A stretch of 64,000 nucleotides of DNA from Ephydatia muelleri. Its lineage: Eukaryota; Porifera; Demospongiae; Spongillida; Spongillidae. Both the position numbers and the translations under genes were made by a program. The stretch spans positions 3,074,604-3,138,603 of the forward strand of contig JABACO010000023.1 of the NCBI GenBank assembly GCA_013339895.1, in the 5' to 3' direction. The notes beneath the pieces are model-generated. The model searched no databases and was not told the origin of the DNA. It saw only the letters and a list, made by a program, of their open reading frames with translations. Positions 52,851 to 64,000 of the stretch are shown here, one piece after another; position 1 is the first letter of the stretch; every line of letters starts with the position of its first letter.

Positions 52851-55264
52851 GCATGTGAGTGTGGTGGTAGTGCACGTGAGTGTGATTCTATTGTATGAAA
52901 CAATGCCACACTCAACCAAGCCCCGCCCCGCATTTAGATTGCAGGATGCCAAACACCATTTAGCGTCCACTCATCTACCCCACCCACAATCTCCGCCACT
53001 CCAAAACACTTACCGTTTCCACCAGGACCAACTGCTCTGTACCAACGAACCTCCTGTTCCTGACAGCCGCGATGGCATGGAAGCAGTCCACTATCTCCTG
53101 GAGCCTTCTCTGCTTCGTCCCCTCTGGTACATCATCCCTCATCTGATGGTAGGCATGTGTCTTCTGATGTGGGGGAGGGGAAAGAAGGAGTAACACATGC
53201 AAGTTGCTTGTCTAGTAAGATGCCACATACACTCAATGTACCTAATCACTATAAAGTCAGCACTACCAAAGGTTAGAGTTGCCATGTACCCCACACTTGA
53301 ATCAGCACACACTCCCATCATGTCAACGACGTCATTGTCATGCCAATGACATCATCGTCATGTCAACGACACAGTGCATGCACACAGTTGTGCAACATTA
53401 CAGGGGAAGAACGCATATATAGCATGGACACACGCGCATGTCACGCATGTCAGTAGCATATGTACCGCACACACACACCTTGCAACTGCACATACAGATA
53501 GCATGCACACGCACATGTAACACACATGCCCACACACCATATAGAACAATACACACATGTATCCAGATAGCACAAAAAGTACCTTTCGCATGCTGTACGC
53601 GTACATGTAAGCCATGTCAAACTGGACAGCCTCCATGAGGGAAAGGGTCTCTCTGTGGTCCTCTTCTGTTTCACCGCAAAACCCAGCAATGAAGTCACTG
53701 GATAGGGTTGCCTCTGATGGGGAAACAGGGTCAGCAGAGGAGAGGGACAGTAAGGGCAAAGTGACCCCATATCTCATTTCTCCCGCACTCTGCAACTTAA
53801 AAACAACACACTCTTTTCAACCATCAGCTACCACATCACACACTGCCCCTCCTTCCTCCACTCACCCGGTACGATGGATCGGATATTCCTGACTAGCTCC
53901 AGGTAGCTATCACGCGTGTACCTGATGCAGCGTGAATGTGAGCAGGTGGTGTGGGTGGAGGGAGAGGGTGGGTGGTGTGGGTGGAGGGAGAGGGTGGGTG
54001 GTGTGGGTGGAGGGAGAGGGTGGGTGAAGGGAGAGGGTGGGTGGAGGGAGAGGGTGGTGGGGATGAGGAGGGTGGTCAGGAGAGAACGTTGCTTAGCACA
54101 CACCCACAAGACACGCCCCACTGGACGGGCTCCTACCCTCTCCTCATCCTTTCCAGCACAACGCTGCTGCCACTCTGTGCTGGGAGGTGGATCTGCTTGC
54201 AGATGTTTGACCTCTCACTGATCAACTGCAGCAACTGTGCACAGACAGCAGCATGGCTTTCGTAATCAGTATGGCAGTAATTGTCTAAATTCCAACTAAA
54301 AACAGGACCACACTCCACATACCCACAATAACGCACCACAATAAGGGGACAAGTCAATACGTGTCTATACGTGTCTCATCGCAAGGCACAGGCACACATC
54401 CTACCCTAACGATCGATCAACGATTCTTGTGACTTGAGCAATGTGCAACATAGCTGTTGGTTATATGTATGGGAAGAAGGAATGAACCACGTGCAAACAT
54501 GGGACTTGCAAGTTCAATCAATGTTTTTTTTTTTTTTTTTTTGAGACCTGAGCTTTTGGTGCTCGCATGGAAAAGGTGTAACCTCATTCACACTGTAAGG
54601 CACTTCCTATTAGCATAATCTCAATGGAATATATTATTGTTATTAACTATTAATATACCACGTTGACATTTCTTTTGTGACAAATAGTTTCACTGTCAGA
54701 CAGCCTTTTCTCCATAAGCAGACAGATCACAAAGTGCCATTTACCTCATCAGGGAAATCCTTTGGGTGAGGGGAGGTGAAGCGCACCCGCATCTCAGGGT
54801 CCACCTGGAAGGGGGAAGAGGGAATTATCAAGCATGCCATGTTGGCAAATACGACAAATGCCCAAACACAAATTGTTGCTACACTCATGCTTGTGCACAC
54901 AGAAAGTGCATACGCCATGGGATTTTAACATTATAATTGATCAGCTGAGATTCAACTCCAGAAACAATTGAACTTTATAGAAAATGAACAATTCACAATC
55001 TTGAATAATTGGCCCTTTTAAAGGTGTGATACCAAGTCAGAATAATGTAAAAACAAAACGAAGTGTAACGTAAGTCGCAACAATCTAAAGTATTACTTTT
55101 GTTTATGAATTAATATAGAACTGTTAAAAATAATTGCGCACTAGTGGTGGGGCTCATGGGTGTGGCTCAATACTGACCACACCCATGAGCCCCACCTAGT
55201 GATTTCACAATGGATTATCACCCTAATGCACTACACTGTACAAGGCGATGTTTGTTAGATATGA

Positions 55265-55334
<70 letters not shown>

Positions 55335-56883
55335 CACACTCATGCTCACACACACAGATGTGCAAGCATGCAACTAGTCACCACACACACTATTAGATGG
55401 CAAGAACATACAAATGCAGTTTTCCTCAACTGAAAATCAAATTTTTTTTTCTTTTTCTGGGAACTTACAGGTCTACATAAACAGTGGTAGTGTGTGAAAG
55501 TTGTGATACTGTCTTGCATTAATTTGTAACAAGAGGATCATAAGTACAAACATCGCAAAATGAAAGTGCACAAACACTACCTTTAGCAGAGACACAGTTA
55601 CAAAACGTGCACACATTGTTTCATCAGCCTGGTGGGAGGGGGGGGGAAATGGCCCACGACCCCAAGCACACGCGCACACTCATGCTTATCATGATGTTAT
55701 AGCAATGCAAACTCACACACCAATTCACCCCCTCAATGTCCCCAACACTTGCTCTCCATCACACAACTGGCCTACCAAGGAAACATGGTGCAAGAGGTCT
55801 GCGAATCTCCTCCCACCTTCCCTGTTACGATAGATGGACCTGAACCCTTTGCTCAGGTGAGTAGTGTCTTCATAGTACAAGGGAACAGAGGACTCAGAGA
55901 GATCCCTGTAGCTGTTCACATTCTGCCCCAACAAAGTGACCTCCTTCACACCCTGGGTGGAGAAGGGGGGGGGGGAAAGTGAGGAGGTCATTAGGTGTGG
56001 GAAAGGGTACTATACAAAATAACTGGAACATTATTGATGGAAAGGGATCTTGGGGGAGAGTCAAGGTCCATTGAAATTTGGCTCCTACTGATAGTGGTGG
56101 TGAAGATGGAGTAGGTGGTGACGGTGTGAGAGGATTAGGACAACAGCACAATTGCAGGGCACTACTTTGTGAAACACCACTTCTTGTGCCACTAGCACTC
56201 CTTATGTTAGTGTATCCTCACATGCACACAAAAAAGTCACCTCCGATGACAACATCCTGACTTCATTCAAGATTGACTCGATCGGGCGACTCCTCTCCTT
56301 CCCTCTGGTGAATGGGACGATACAGAAGCTACACATGTTCTCACAACCCCTCATGATGGACCTAGACATGTAACCATGGTGATGACGGATTATGCAAGGA
56401 AATCACATTAACAGAGGCTATATACAGGGGGGAGAGGGGGGGGAGGGGAGGGGGAGGGTATTAGAGGGTTCTAGGGTATGCATAGGTTTGTGTTAAGGCA
56501 CAATACTTACACATAAGCAGATGGTGAGTCCTTGTTCATTCTGACGGGCATAATGTCAGCGTATGTCTCGTCCACTGACAGCAAGACGTTCACTGGGAGG
56601 GAGTGGGGAGGAGGGCGAGGAGACAGCAATGGCACACAACGTGATGCGGGAAATTTCACTGAGACGATCCACAACTGTTTCATGTAAGTAACCATGCTGA
56701 ACACAACACAGTAACAGTAACAAGACGTTCACATGGGTACCCAGTCAAATGACGTCAGTCGTGGTTACACTAAACCATGAACGGTGTACACAAAAGACCC
56801 CCCCCCCCCCCCCCCCCAAAGTCAGTTTTCACAGAGGACACTTCAAAGTGACCTTGGCTCAGATTAGTCTTCTTACAACATAA

Positions 56884-56952
<69 letters not shown>

Positions 56953-59900
56953 GGTATAGCATGTGTACACAACACTACACATCATGTACCTGCTGTTTGG
57001 CCTGCCTCTGTAACGGTCAACATCCGAGGAAGATCACGATATGCATCTGAATGGATGACATATGTGGATTAAACTACAATTAATTAAAGAGAACCACGCC
57101 CACTCCTCACCTGGTCCAGCAACAACATCCACCATCTTGTCTGTGTCAAGCAGCTGGGTCTTAAGCCTCTCCGCCATACAACCTGCACACAACACATTTG
57201 TGCGTGAGAAAATAATGAATCCTCCCCCCCAGTCCTTATTTTGTTCATTATTTCTCTCCCTTCCTCCATACTACCCCCTCCCCACTACCCCTCCTCCCCA
57301 CTATCCCTCCTCCCCACTACCCCTCCCCACTACCCTCCTCCACACTACCACCCCTCCTCCACACTCCCCCTCCTCCACACTACCTCCTCCTCCACACACT
57401 ACCCCTCCATCCTCCCTACTCCTCATCCTCCACACTACCCCATCCCTCCTCCACACTACCACTCCCCATCCTCCACACTACCACTCCCCATCCTCCACAC
57501 TACCTCCACACTACCCCTCCCTCCTCCACACTACCACTCCCCATCCTCCACACTACCTCCACACTACCCCTCCCTCCTCCACACTACCACTCCCCATCCT
57601 CCACACTACCCCTCCTCCACATTACCCTCTCCACACTACCCTCTCCACACTACCCCTCCCTCCTCCACACTACCATCCTTCCCTCCCTTCCTTCACTCCC
57701 TCTCACAATATGGCCTCCCCCTCTCCCTACCAAGGAGGCCCACTTTCAGAGGGGGCTGGCTTGATGGTCTCTTTCTCTTCAGACTCTTGAAGTAGTCTAG
57801 ACGTGACCACACCTTCTTCTCTGCATTCTCTCTGATGGCACACGTCACTGCCAGAATCACATCAGCCTGCAGGGGATGGTAGGTGAAGGGGGAGGAGGGT
57901 AGGGCAGATGAGAGGGGAGAGGGAGAGGATGTGAAGAGGCAGGGGGGGGGGGGGGCAGGTAAGAGGAAGAAAGGTCCACATCATCACTCTGCACAAGGGC
58001 TGCCTTACCTCGTGAATCTCAACTGTTCTTGCAAATCCGGCATCCTTCAGAACTGACCAAGCGATCTCTGTGTCGTTTACGTTCATCTGACAGCCATAAG
58101 TCTCAAAGTACACTGCGTGCAAGATGAGTCGTCAATCACTAATAAACTATGCTAGCTGAGATCAGCTCTTCCAACCCATTAAATATCCTAGTACTAGTGC
58201 TTAGGCAGTCCTAGAGACCATGTAGGAAAAGACCAGACATTCGAGCAATATCACAGTACAATATGACGAGTTGATAGGCCCTAGCAGCGAGGTTCCAAGA
58301 TGGGGTTGGCAACTCAACACAAATAAATAAATAAACGAGAACGAAGAAGGGGCTGATTTGAGTCCCACATTTGTGTCATTTCTCACAAAATAGCAGTTTG
58401 GCCATCACCAACCATCATATAGTTGGCAGCAGGTGAGGTTTTTAAAGTGCGGATGGGAATAGCTTTTATAAATCTGTATGGGTGGAAGGAGCAGTGTGGC
58501 CCAAGGAATCATCCTCTATGGTTAGGAAATAACAATTGTATTGCCAAGCCATGCTCACTTAACTACTGGTTCATTACATTCCATGCTCTCATCTAGTGAC
58601 TGAACGCTTTTTTTTCTCTCTACGTTGTGCCTGCAGTGTGTGACAGTGAAGTCAATATTGGACCTTGTCACGTTGAGTGAGATCGGTGCTGTGAGTCATG
58701 ATCATTGTGGTCATCTGGCTCACCAGTCTGCAGTGTACCCTCCCAAGCTAATGAATGCAGACTCAAGATCGTTTATATGATGGTTGATGATGTCGTATGC
58801 CCCCCCCCCCCCCCCCCCCCCCCTAACACTGGGCCATCAATGGAACAAGATCCCACTATCAACCGCATTTAAAATGATAATGAAAGCTATCAGTACTGAC
58901 CTGAGGCTTGCAAATGATGAATTAAATACTAGATATCTTAGTGTTATTGGAGGAAGGAAAAGAAACAGATAACACTTGGGGACGTTGGCTTCAAGATTAT
59001 AAATGGATCCGTTATAGACAATAGTACACATGCCAAGACGCTGATCCAATCTTTTCCCCAATATCTTCCAATTGGCAGTGCAGAAGCCGAGAATCCATTT
59101 CCTTGTCTCAGACAGATACACCCATGGCTCTGTACAACCATGACCAATGAAAGGCTGGGAAATTTTGAAGGTATTAGCCCTTCAGGGATTTGATATCAAA
59201 CTACGTGTTGATGTAAGCAAAGACATCATAGGAAGATGTGTACTACAGCTACTCAGTGAAACACATAACATGGCTGTTGTAACTAAAAAAAGATCAATTC
59301 AAGTTCTTACCAGCAGATAGATATTACAATATATGGGATCGTTTCCGTGAAAAGGGACCTAGCGCATGCATTATAAAATTTCCAGTACGCACAATAGAAA
59401 TGTAACACTTGCGTTGAAATGTATGGCTAATTAAAAATTCAGAGCCTTACAACTCCATGACAGATACTCCGATTCTCAGTGCATAAAAAGAGGACATTTC
59501 AGACTTCTAGAATATCAAAGAATTTGAAATCTTGAAAAAAAAACATGCGTTAGGTCCCTTTTTGCGGAAACGATCCCATATATATCACATCATACATAGA
59601 CAACCGGATCTCACCCCCTGTGATTCAAGGGGGGTGATGGATATAATTTCGGAAGACCTAACTAAGACCCATGCCTGCCCGGCAGGTCTAGTAAAGGATA
59701 ATGAGAAGGTTTAAATGATAGTAGCAGAAGGGTTGTCACAAGCCCTGAGGCCTTTGAAGTCTGCACATAATTTTTCATTGTCAGACAGAGCACAGACACT
59801 GGCAATTAGTAGCACAACTGTGATGCCTCCAAGTATACCTGCCTTGGTTCAGGGATGCAGGGTACTATGCTGTACTTGGTTGTCCTTTTCCAAGGTGCAC

Positions 59901-62798
59901 ACATCACTGATTGTTTTGAGCCAGTCTCAAAGTTCCATTGTTGCTTGTCATGGAGAGTGCAGGTAGCAGATATTTCACAATGGTTCCACTATTAGAGGAT
60001 CAGGAGGGAGTGAAATGGTGGAGAGACATTATTGGGTCCTGGGTACTGCTTGATGGGAATAGTGTAGATTACAATGTTCTCAACTGAACGACATCAAGTT
60101 AACACTCAGCGCTGGATTGCCGAAAGCCAGGTTGGGGTCTGGCCTGTCAGGTTGGCCTGCCAGGCCAGAAAGTAAAATTAAATACGCATTAAAATATTTG
60201 TTATTGATTAACCTTCATTGATTTAAATTCATTTCATCGGTCTCATTGATCACTATGAATGCTACTTCACATTTGTGCTGCGCCTCCACGTCAGCTCCTT
60301 CCCTTTTATCAGCTGTGCTTCCCTCCAACCACATCTGTGCTGCATAAACCAGACACTCATAAGAGGTACCCGCAGTGTCGGAAACAAAACAGTAACTCAG
60401 CCACTGTTGTGTGGTCGCATTTCAATGATCTGCTGCCTAAGCCATGCAGGCTACATGTACATGGCGATTCCTCCTTCGCTTTGGCCCGAAAAAAGCACTC
60501 TTAAAACTACAAAAGCTCAACTGGAGCAGTATTGTACATCAAGGTTCCCCCTTTAACAAATTATAACGCCGTACAATCGTTGACGTATGCTTGGTGTGAC
60601 AATCTACTTCCCCCCTGCTTCTTGCCAACAGCTTTTCATTCAACAAGTTCATTGCTTGCATTTTGAGGAGTCATTCCAGGTGCCTGTCAGGTTGATGAGC
60701 TTTTTGATGGTGAATTAGCTAAAGGCTTTGTTACAGGAGTCCACTTCAGTTTCACTTACAACTGATGGGGCAGAGATGCCAACAAGAGATTCGTATGTAG
60801 CGGTCACTGATCACTGACTGCCAACATCACGTAGTGGGCTACCACTTTATGCCTAGCACACGATCAATGATGGTAGGGTGGGCCAATAGGAGACTTGCAA
60901 ATGATAAAGGTGGCAAGGTTTGTGGACAATTCACCCTTTGAAAAAAGCAGCTTTTTGCCTTTGCTGCTTTCTGTCTTACTGTGAGTACTAAAATTTGAAT
61001 CAATGGTTAAACTGTTTGATGACGAAAATAGGGGGGGCACATTTTATTCATCTTGCCCCCTGGGCGCTGGATATCCTTGAATGTTACGCTGCTGTCCTGG
61101 TCTTGAGAAATTGGTCACGGCTGTGAGCAATCCTGGTCGAGGTGTGTCTCTCACCATCTCCTCACCCAAGACCAAGATTGCACATGCAAAGTGTGCATGT
61201 GTTCTACATTACTTAAGACCAGTCCTCTATTGCTCCCACGTATTGAAATATTACTAAGTCAAATTAGCCCTCTTGGGCAGTAACTTGACACCAATCTGGT
61301 TTCTGTTGACTTGGGAGTGTCACTCAACAGATTCATTCAACAGAGAAGTGACTCTGCTGTTCATGCCCTACTCCAGTGGATAGGAGCAGTGGTTATATGT
61401 GGCCAGTTCCGATGGAACCAGTGTAGGGGTTACTTTGATTTTTATTTTTAACTGAATTTACTTTCTTTTTTTTTTTTTAATTCATCGTCTTTAACAAACC
61501 ACACATCATATATATTGCTACATACAGGCCTGCAGTTGTGAATGCTACATGCATGGGGGAAGGGGGGGAGGGGGGGGAAGGAATAATCATGATCTTATCC
61601 CACATTACATTTGCAATCTACGTTCGATTCCAAGCAAGAGAGTAGAGGGCTATGGAAGAATGACTCAAGCTAAAAAGAATGCTGTGAAACATTCATTAAT
61701 TGCCTAGTGTAAAATCTGACTTTTTTCAAAATGAAATATTCCAATTATTAATAAATACATTTATCAATACAAAAATAATCAGCAGTAGGTATGCTGCATT
61801 CCCACTAGGTAAGTGGATCATTCATAAATAGCATGCCCCACTGAGAATCCGGCACTTTGGAATGCATTTAGTGAATAAGCAAATGTGTTTGCAGACGCTC
61901 ACACAGCATTGCCACCGGACAGCTGCAAAATCAGTGTAGGATGCTTACTAAGTGCGCCACTGACCCGGCCCAGAGGACTATTTTGCCTTCTGAATAAACT
62001 TTGAACACTGCTTGTTGCAAAGGGTTTTGTGGATTGCGCACGATCTTTCAAACCACTTTCGTGGATTGAACGTACAACCAGCAAATAAACGCACAATAAA
62101 CAGTTACGCTGATATCAAAATCTTTGCAGTGGTTGGGCTGTGCATGGTGAATACGCGGAACTATGCGTCCCTTGTGTGATACAGATTTCACTCTAAACAT
62201 CCTAGTTGTGTATCTATTTCAATTCATTCAGAACTTCAAGTTGGAGCATTGCTCACCACCTGCAAATCAACAGGTGGCACTGCATTTTGTGCGATGCAGT
62301 GCCTTTAACCTTGCTGCAGCTATCAGTGAGCGATTTAATTTGGACTCGGGCTAATTAATTTGTGGGTAAGTCCGACCTGACAGGCCAAGCTATACGTCCG
62401 CCTGGGCAGGCCTACCTAACCTAACCTGGAAGGCCGGACTGGCCTTCGGCAGCCCTGCTTCAGCAATTGTCTGCAAGGCTTTGTGCACGTGTCAGACCAG
62501 ATACCACAGTGATACGGTTTGTACAGGGCGGTTTATTCCTATTAAGCTTACAACGGTTAACACCATGGTGATGAATGTGATGAGGTTTACCTTTTCTGCT
62601 TTGGCCTTTTGAGTCGTCGTCTTTCAAGTAGGGAACCTTATCGACCTCGTGCCCAGGAACGATATCCTCCACCGGTAGTACTTCAGTGCTTCTTGCTATG
62701 AAGGATTTCAAATCGGGCCCTTGAGGTAGAGTGCCGTGAAAGCGCCCAAGAAAGGATCGAAGCTTGAGGCATGTCGTATAGAGTCTATTGCCTTTCAT
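51936..62798 (-). CDS. CDK5RAP1: CDK5RAP1, tRNA methylthiotransferase (radical SAM)
   Basis: Adds the 2-methylthio group to i6A37 in mitochondrial tRNAs. Fifteen minus-strand exons, from the start: 62591-62798, 58009-58112, 57731-57866, 57111-57182, 56990-57046, 56511-56592, 56241-56361, 55776-55952, 54745-54804, 54137-54234, 53866-53921, 53583-53713, 53014-53163, 52609-52734, 51936-52079. All phases agree; 573 residues (human about 600). The N-terminal MTTase domain starts [16 protein letters not shown] (C77), then [12 protein letters not shown] and GCMAERLK, three cysteines for one cluster. The radical-SAM cluster is C226, C230, C233 (CENMCSFC). Also clear are [53 protein letters not shown] and a C-terminal TRAM-type region. 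Exon 1 is far upstream across a 4.5-kb intron but joins in phase (RK then VYFET). Residues 1-25 look like a mitochondrial signal. Confidence 0.94.
52196..52250. repeat. (CA)n microsatellite with CCCACA breaks
   Basis: CA repeat in the last intron of CDK5RAP1. Confidence 0.9.
52787..52849. repeat. (TG)n microsatellite
   Basis: About 31 TG units in CDK5RAP1 intron 13 (between 52734 and 53014). Confidence 0.95.
53943..54065. repeat. G-rich minisatellite
   Basis: Repeats of GTGGGTGGAGGGAGAGGGTG, shortening toward the right, in CDK5RAP1 intron 10. The plus strand has many GGG triplets and so could form G-quadruplexes; the minus-strand transcript would be C-rich. Confidence 0.85.
55147..55195. 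repeat. Perfect 19-bp inverted repeat (hairpin)
   Basis: Arms 55147-55165 and 55177-55195 (GTGGGGCTCATGGGTGTGG and its exact complement) around an 11-base loop. Partial pairing extends a few bases further. It lies in CDK5RAP1 intron 8. Confidence 0.95.
55266..55333. repeat. (CA)n microsatellite
   Basis: About 34 CA units in CDK5RAP1 intron 8. Confidence 0.95.
56798..56817. repeat. Poly-C tract (20 C)
   Basis: Twenty C in CDK5RAP1 intron 5, about 65 bp from a CA repeat. Confidence 0.9.
56884..56951. repeat. (CA)n microsatellite
   Basis: About 34 CA units in CDK5RAP1 intron 5. Confidence 0.95.
57260..57690. repeat. Degenerate CTCCTCCACACTACC minisatellite
   Basis: Purine-poor repeats built on CCTCCACACTACC fill CDK5RAP1 intron 3, with a 49-base higher-order unit copied near 57490-57590. 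Long apparent plus-strand frames here are low-complexity artefacts. Confidence 0.9.
59335..59577. mobile_element. MITE, 243 bp
   Basis: Terminal inverted repeats of about 34 bp begin GGGATCGTTTCCG, followed by AAAAGGGACCTA and CGCATG, with three or four mismatches between arms. The flanks are ATAT-rich on both sides (left ends CAATATAT, right begins ATATATAT), so the target duplication is ambiguous. No coding capacity. The terminal repeats differ from the 480-bp MITE family. Confidence 0.8.
60107..62457 (+). mobile_element. Decayed hAT-like (BED-type) transposon
   Basis: The ends are related inverted repeats, CAGCGCTGGATTGCCGAAAG on the left and, reverse complemented, CAGGGCTGCCGAAGGCCAG on the right. 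Both are followed inside by GGCCTGTCAGGT. Broken plus-strand frames show a BED-like VVWSHFNDL near 60410 and [23 protein letters not shown] near 60750-60810, typical of hAT transposases. Stops and frame changes are frequent. No matching target duplication was found. A T/G-rich polypyrimidine patch and G runs occur inside. Confidence 0.55.
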
Positions 62799-63285
62799 CC
62801 GCTTCAGGAATACTCGTGCTCAGGTAACTCATTTATAATCATGCTACGCTGGTTATTAACACACGCGAACGAGGGGGATTTATTTTGGTAATATCCAGAG
62901 AGCTAGAGAGAATGTAAGACATTTTATTTTATTTAAATGGTGAGCAGAAGTCACACTCATTCCTGCTGCAAAAGATTGCAAAGGGGCAACGCAGACTCAG
63001 TTAATGGACTCAAGTTTCTGTTGCTTACTTATTTTAGCGTGTGTGTATGCTATTTAAGATATAAGATATTAATAAAACTTCGGGTTTGTATTCCTTTGGT
63101 CGTTGAGACCTATGGTGCGTGGGGTCAAGAAGCTGTGAAGATTGCTTTTACTTTAATATCTAATAAATGCGACTTACTGCGCATGCGCATTTGATAAGGG
63201 TATTTCCCTATAGGTTCTTGCCTTTTTGCGCACTTGTGTTTCGTTAGGCTTGTAAAAGGGACAAATAAAAATATTCATTCAGAAG
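62799..63285. promoter_or_regulatory. CDK5RAP1/OTUD7 intergenic region
   Basis: 487 bp between two diverging starts. It should hold the CDK5RAP1 promoter, and either the OTUD7-like promoter or an upstream exon or intron of it. I recognise no specific element. Confidence 0.4.
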
Positions 63286-63987
63286 ATGTATTCCGGCTAC
63301 GAAGATGTCCCTCGAAGGGGAGAATCTCCAGAACTACCCAGGAGCATCTCGACAACGAACTTGGATACAACCGCTCGGTGTCGGAACATAATACAACAGG
63401 ACTGGTGTCCCAATGCCGTGCCGAACGGAACTAACTTTTTCAACGCCACGACGCGCTTCACCTTCACGCTGCCATCTCTCAGCGGCTACCCACCCGACTT
63501 CCAGAAGTTCACTTTCGAGCGCATCGTGGACAAACGGACGCAGGAAGTGCTGGAAACGGACCGGTGCCTCAATTGGAGCCCCTCACTGGCGAAGCTCATC
63601 CCCTTGTATACTATGGGGGACGGGAACTGCCTTCTCCACGCTGCCTCTCTGGCCATGTGGGGCTTTCAGGACCGTGACTTCATTCTACGCAAGGCTGTCC
63701 ACGCTGCCTTGCGAGCGTCCGACAACACTTCCATGCTCTACCAGCGCTGGAAGTTTGCGAGGGAGGTGGAGAACAAGTTGCACTCATGCGAACTGGACCC
63801 TTCGCAGTGGCAACGCGAGTGGATGTCCCTTATCCAACAGTCCTCGCCAGAACCCGCCCTGGGAATGAGCCTGGCGAGTCTGGAAGAGTTCCACGTCTTT
63901 GTGCTCGCAAACATCCTCAAGAGGCCAATCATCATGTACTCTCCCACTAAAATGCGATCCTTTGTTGGCTCTGACACCTTGCAACCG
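63286..63987 (+). CDS. OTUD7: OTUD7/Cezanne-like OTU deubiquitinase, 5' part
   Basis: A cysteine protease of the A20/Cezanne branch of OTU deubiquitinases; Cezanne cuts Lys11-linked ubiquitin chains. The window holds residues 1 to about 234. The catalytic motif GDGNCLLHAAS gives D112 and C115. WGFQDRDFILRKAVHAAL, WQREWMSLIQQSS and SLEEFHVFVLANILKRPII match OTUD7 more closely than TNFAIP3. The catalytic His lies beyond the window. The preceding region IYTF-like RFTFTLPSLSGYPPDFQKF is also typical. A GTACGT donor follows CCG at 63987. No UBA domain is seen; it could be absent or on an upstream exon, as AG at 63281-63282 is a possible acceptor. The ATG at 63286 is therefore provisional. Confidence 0.88.
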
Positions 63988-64000
63988 GGTACGTTTCACG

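Larger units (their letters stand above)
58113..62590. other. CDK5RAP1 intron 1 (4.5 kb), a transposon-rich region
   Basis: By far the longest CDK5RAP1 intron. It contains 24 C (58800-58823), a 243-bp MITE (59335-59577) and a decayed hAT-like element (60107-62457). The part 58830-59330 has scraps such as TMTNERLGN that recall hAT transposases, but too little to assign. Confidence 0.7.

Noticed and set aside
57062..57795. 240-codon plus-strand frame rich in His, Pro and Thr
   Set aside because: Low-complexity repeat in CDK5RAP1 intron 3; the true coding strand is the other one.
62460..62590. Continuation of the CDK5RAP1 exon 1 frame ([11 protein letters not shown]...)
   Set aside because: A GTAAAC donor at 62590 joins exon 1 in phase to [11 protein letters not shown]; the read-through is intron.
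62937..63194. 85-codon frame upstream of OTUD7
   Set aside because: No similarity to a UBA domain or to anything known; no splice sites that would link it in frame to the OTU exon.

Overview
This is nuclear DNA of an animal. It is intron-rich, with many introns of about 50 to 150 bases, nearly all GT-AG. The genes are typical metazoan ones: MCM8, CFAP47, a diacylglycerol lipase, a WAVE/SCAR protein and an OTUD7-type deubiquitinase. Exon layouts and protein lengths are close to the human orthologues. The many CA/TG microsatellites, poly-G runs, minisatellites and assorted transposons suggest a marine invertebrate. A sponge or other non-bilaterian is my guess, not something the sequence proves.

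Layout, left to right: the 5' end of CTP synthase (minus, cut by the window edge) lies head to head with MCM8 (plus, 27 exons, 839 codons). MCM8 converges on a mitochondrial [2Fe-2S] ferredoxin (FDX1-like, minus, 4 exons). A single-exon mitochondrial-type 3-oxoacyl-ACP synthase (OXSM) follows, lying between two inverted copies of one 480-bp MITE. A LINE 3' fragment and a decayed C2H2 zinc-finger gene come next, then BUD13 (plus, 3 exons). BUD13 converges on YRDC (minus), which shares a 102-bp intergenic promoter with CFAP47. CFAP47 is the largest gene: 50 exons over 17224-40066 and 2982 codons plus stop. One of its introns holds a complete Ty3/gypsy LTR retrotransposon (30004-35223, identical LTRs, 5-bp target duplication).

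After CFAP47 come a diacylglycerol lipase beta-like gene (plus, 14 exons), an unexplained 1.2-kb stretch, and a 2.65-kb hAT-type DNA transposon with a broken transposase. Next is a WAVE/SCAR-family actin regulator (plus) that joins the N-terminal WAVE homology domain to a C-terminal VCA module through a long repeat-bearing linker. It converges on CDK5RAP1 (minus, 15 exons, 51936-62798), whose 4.5-kb first intron carries a decayed BED/hAT-like transposon and a MITE. CDK5RAP1 is head to head with the truncated start of an OTUD7/Cezanne-like deubiquitinase at the right edge.

The genes do not form one pathway. Several serve mitochondria or RNA modification (ferredoxin, OXSM, YRDC, CDK5RAP1). Others serve replication and repair (MCM8), splicing (BUD13), cilia (CFAP47), lipid signalling (DAGL), actin (WAVE) and ubiquitin signalling (OTUD7). 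Exon boundaries were placed by hand from GT-AG sites, reading-frame phase and remembered family similarity. No alignment or database search was run.
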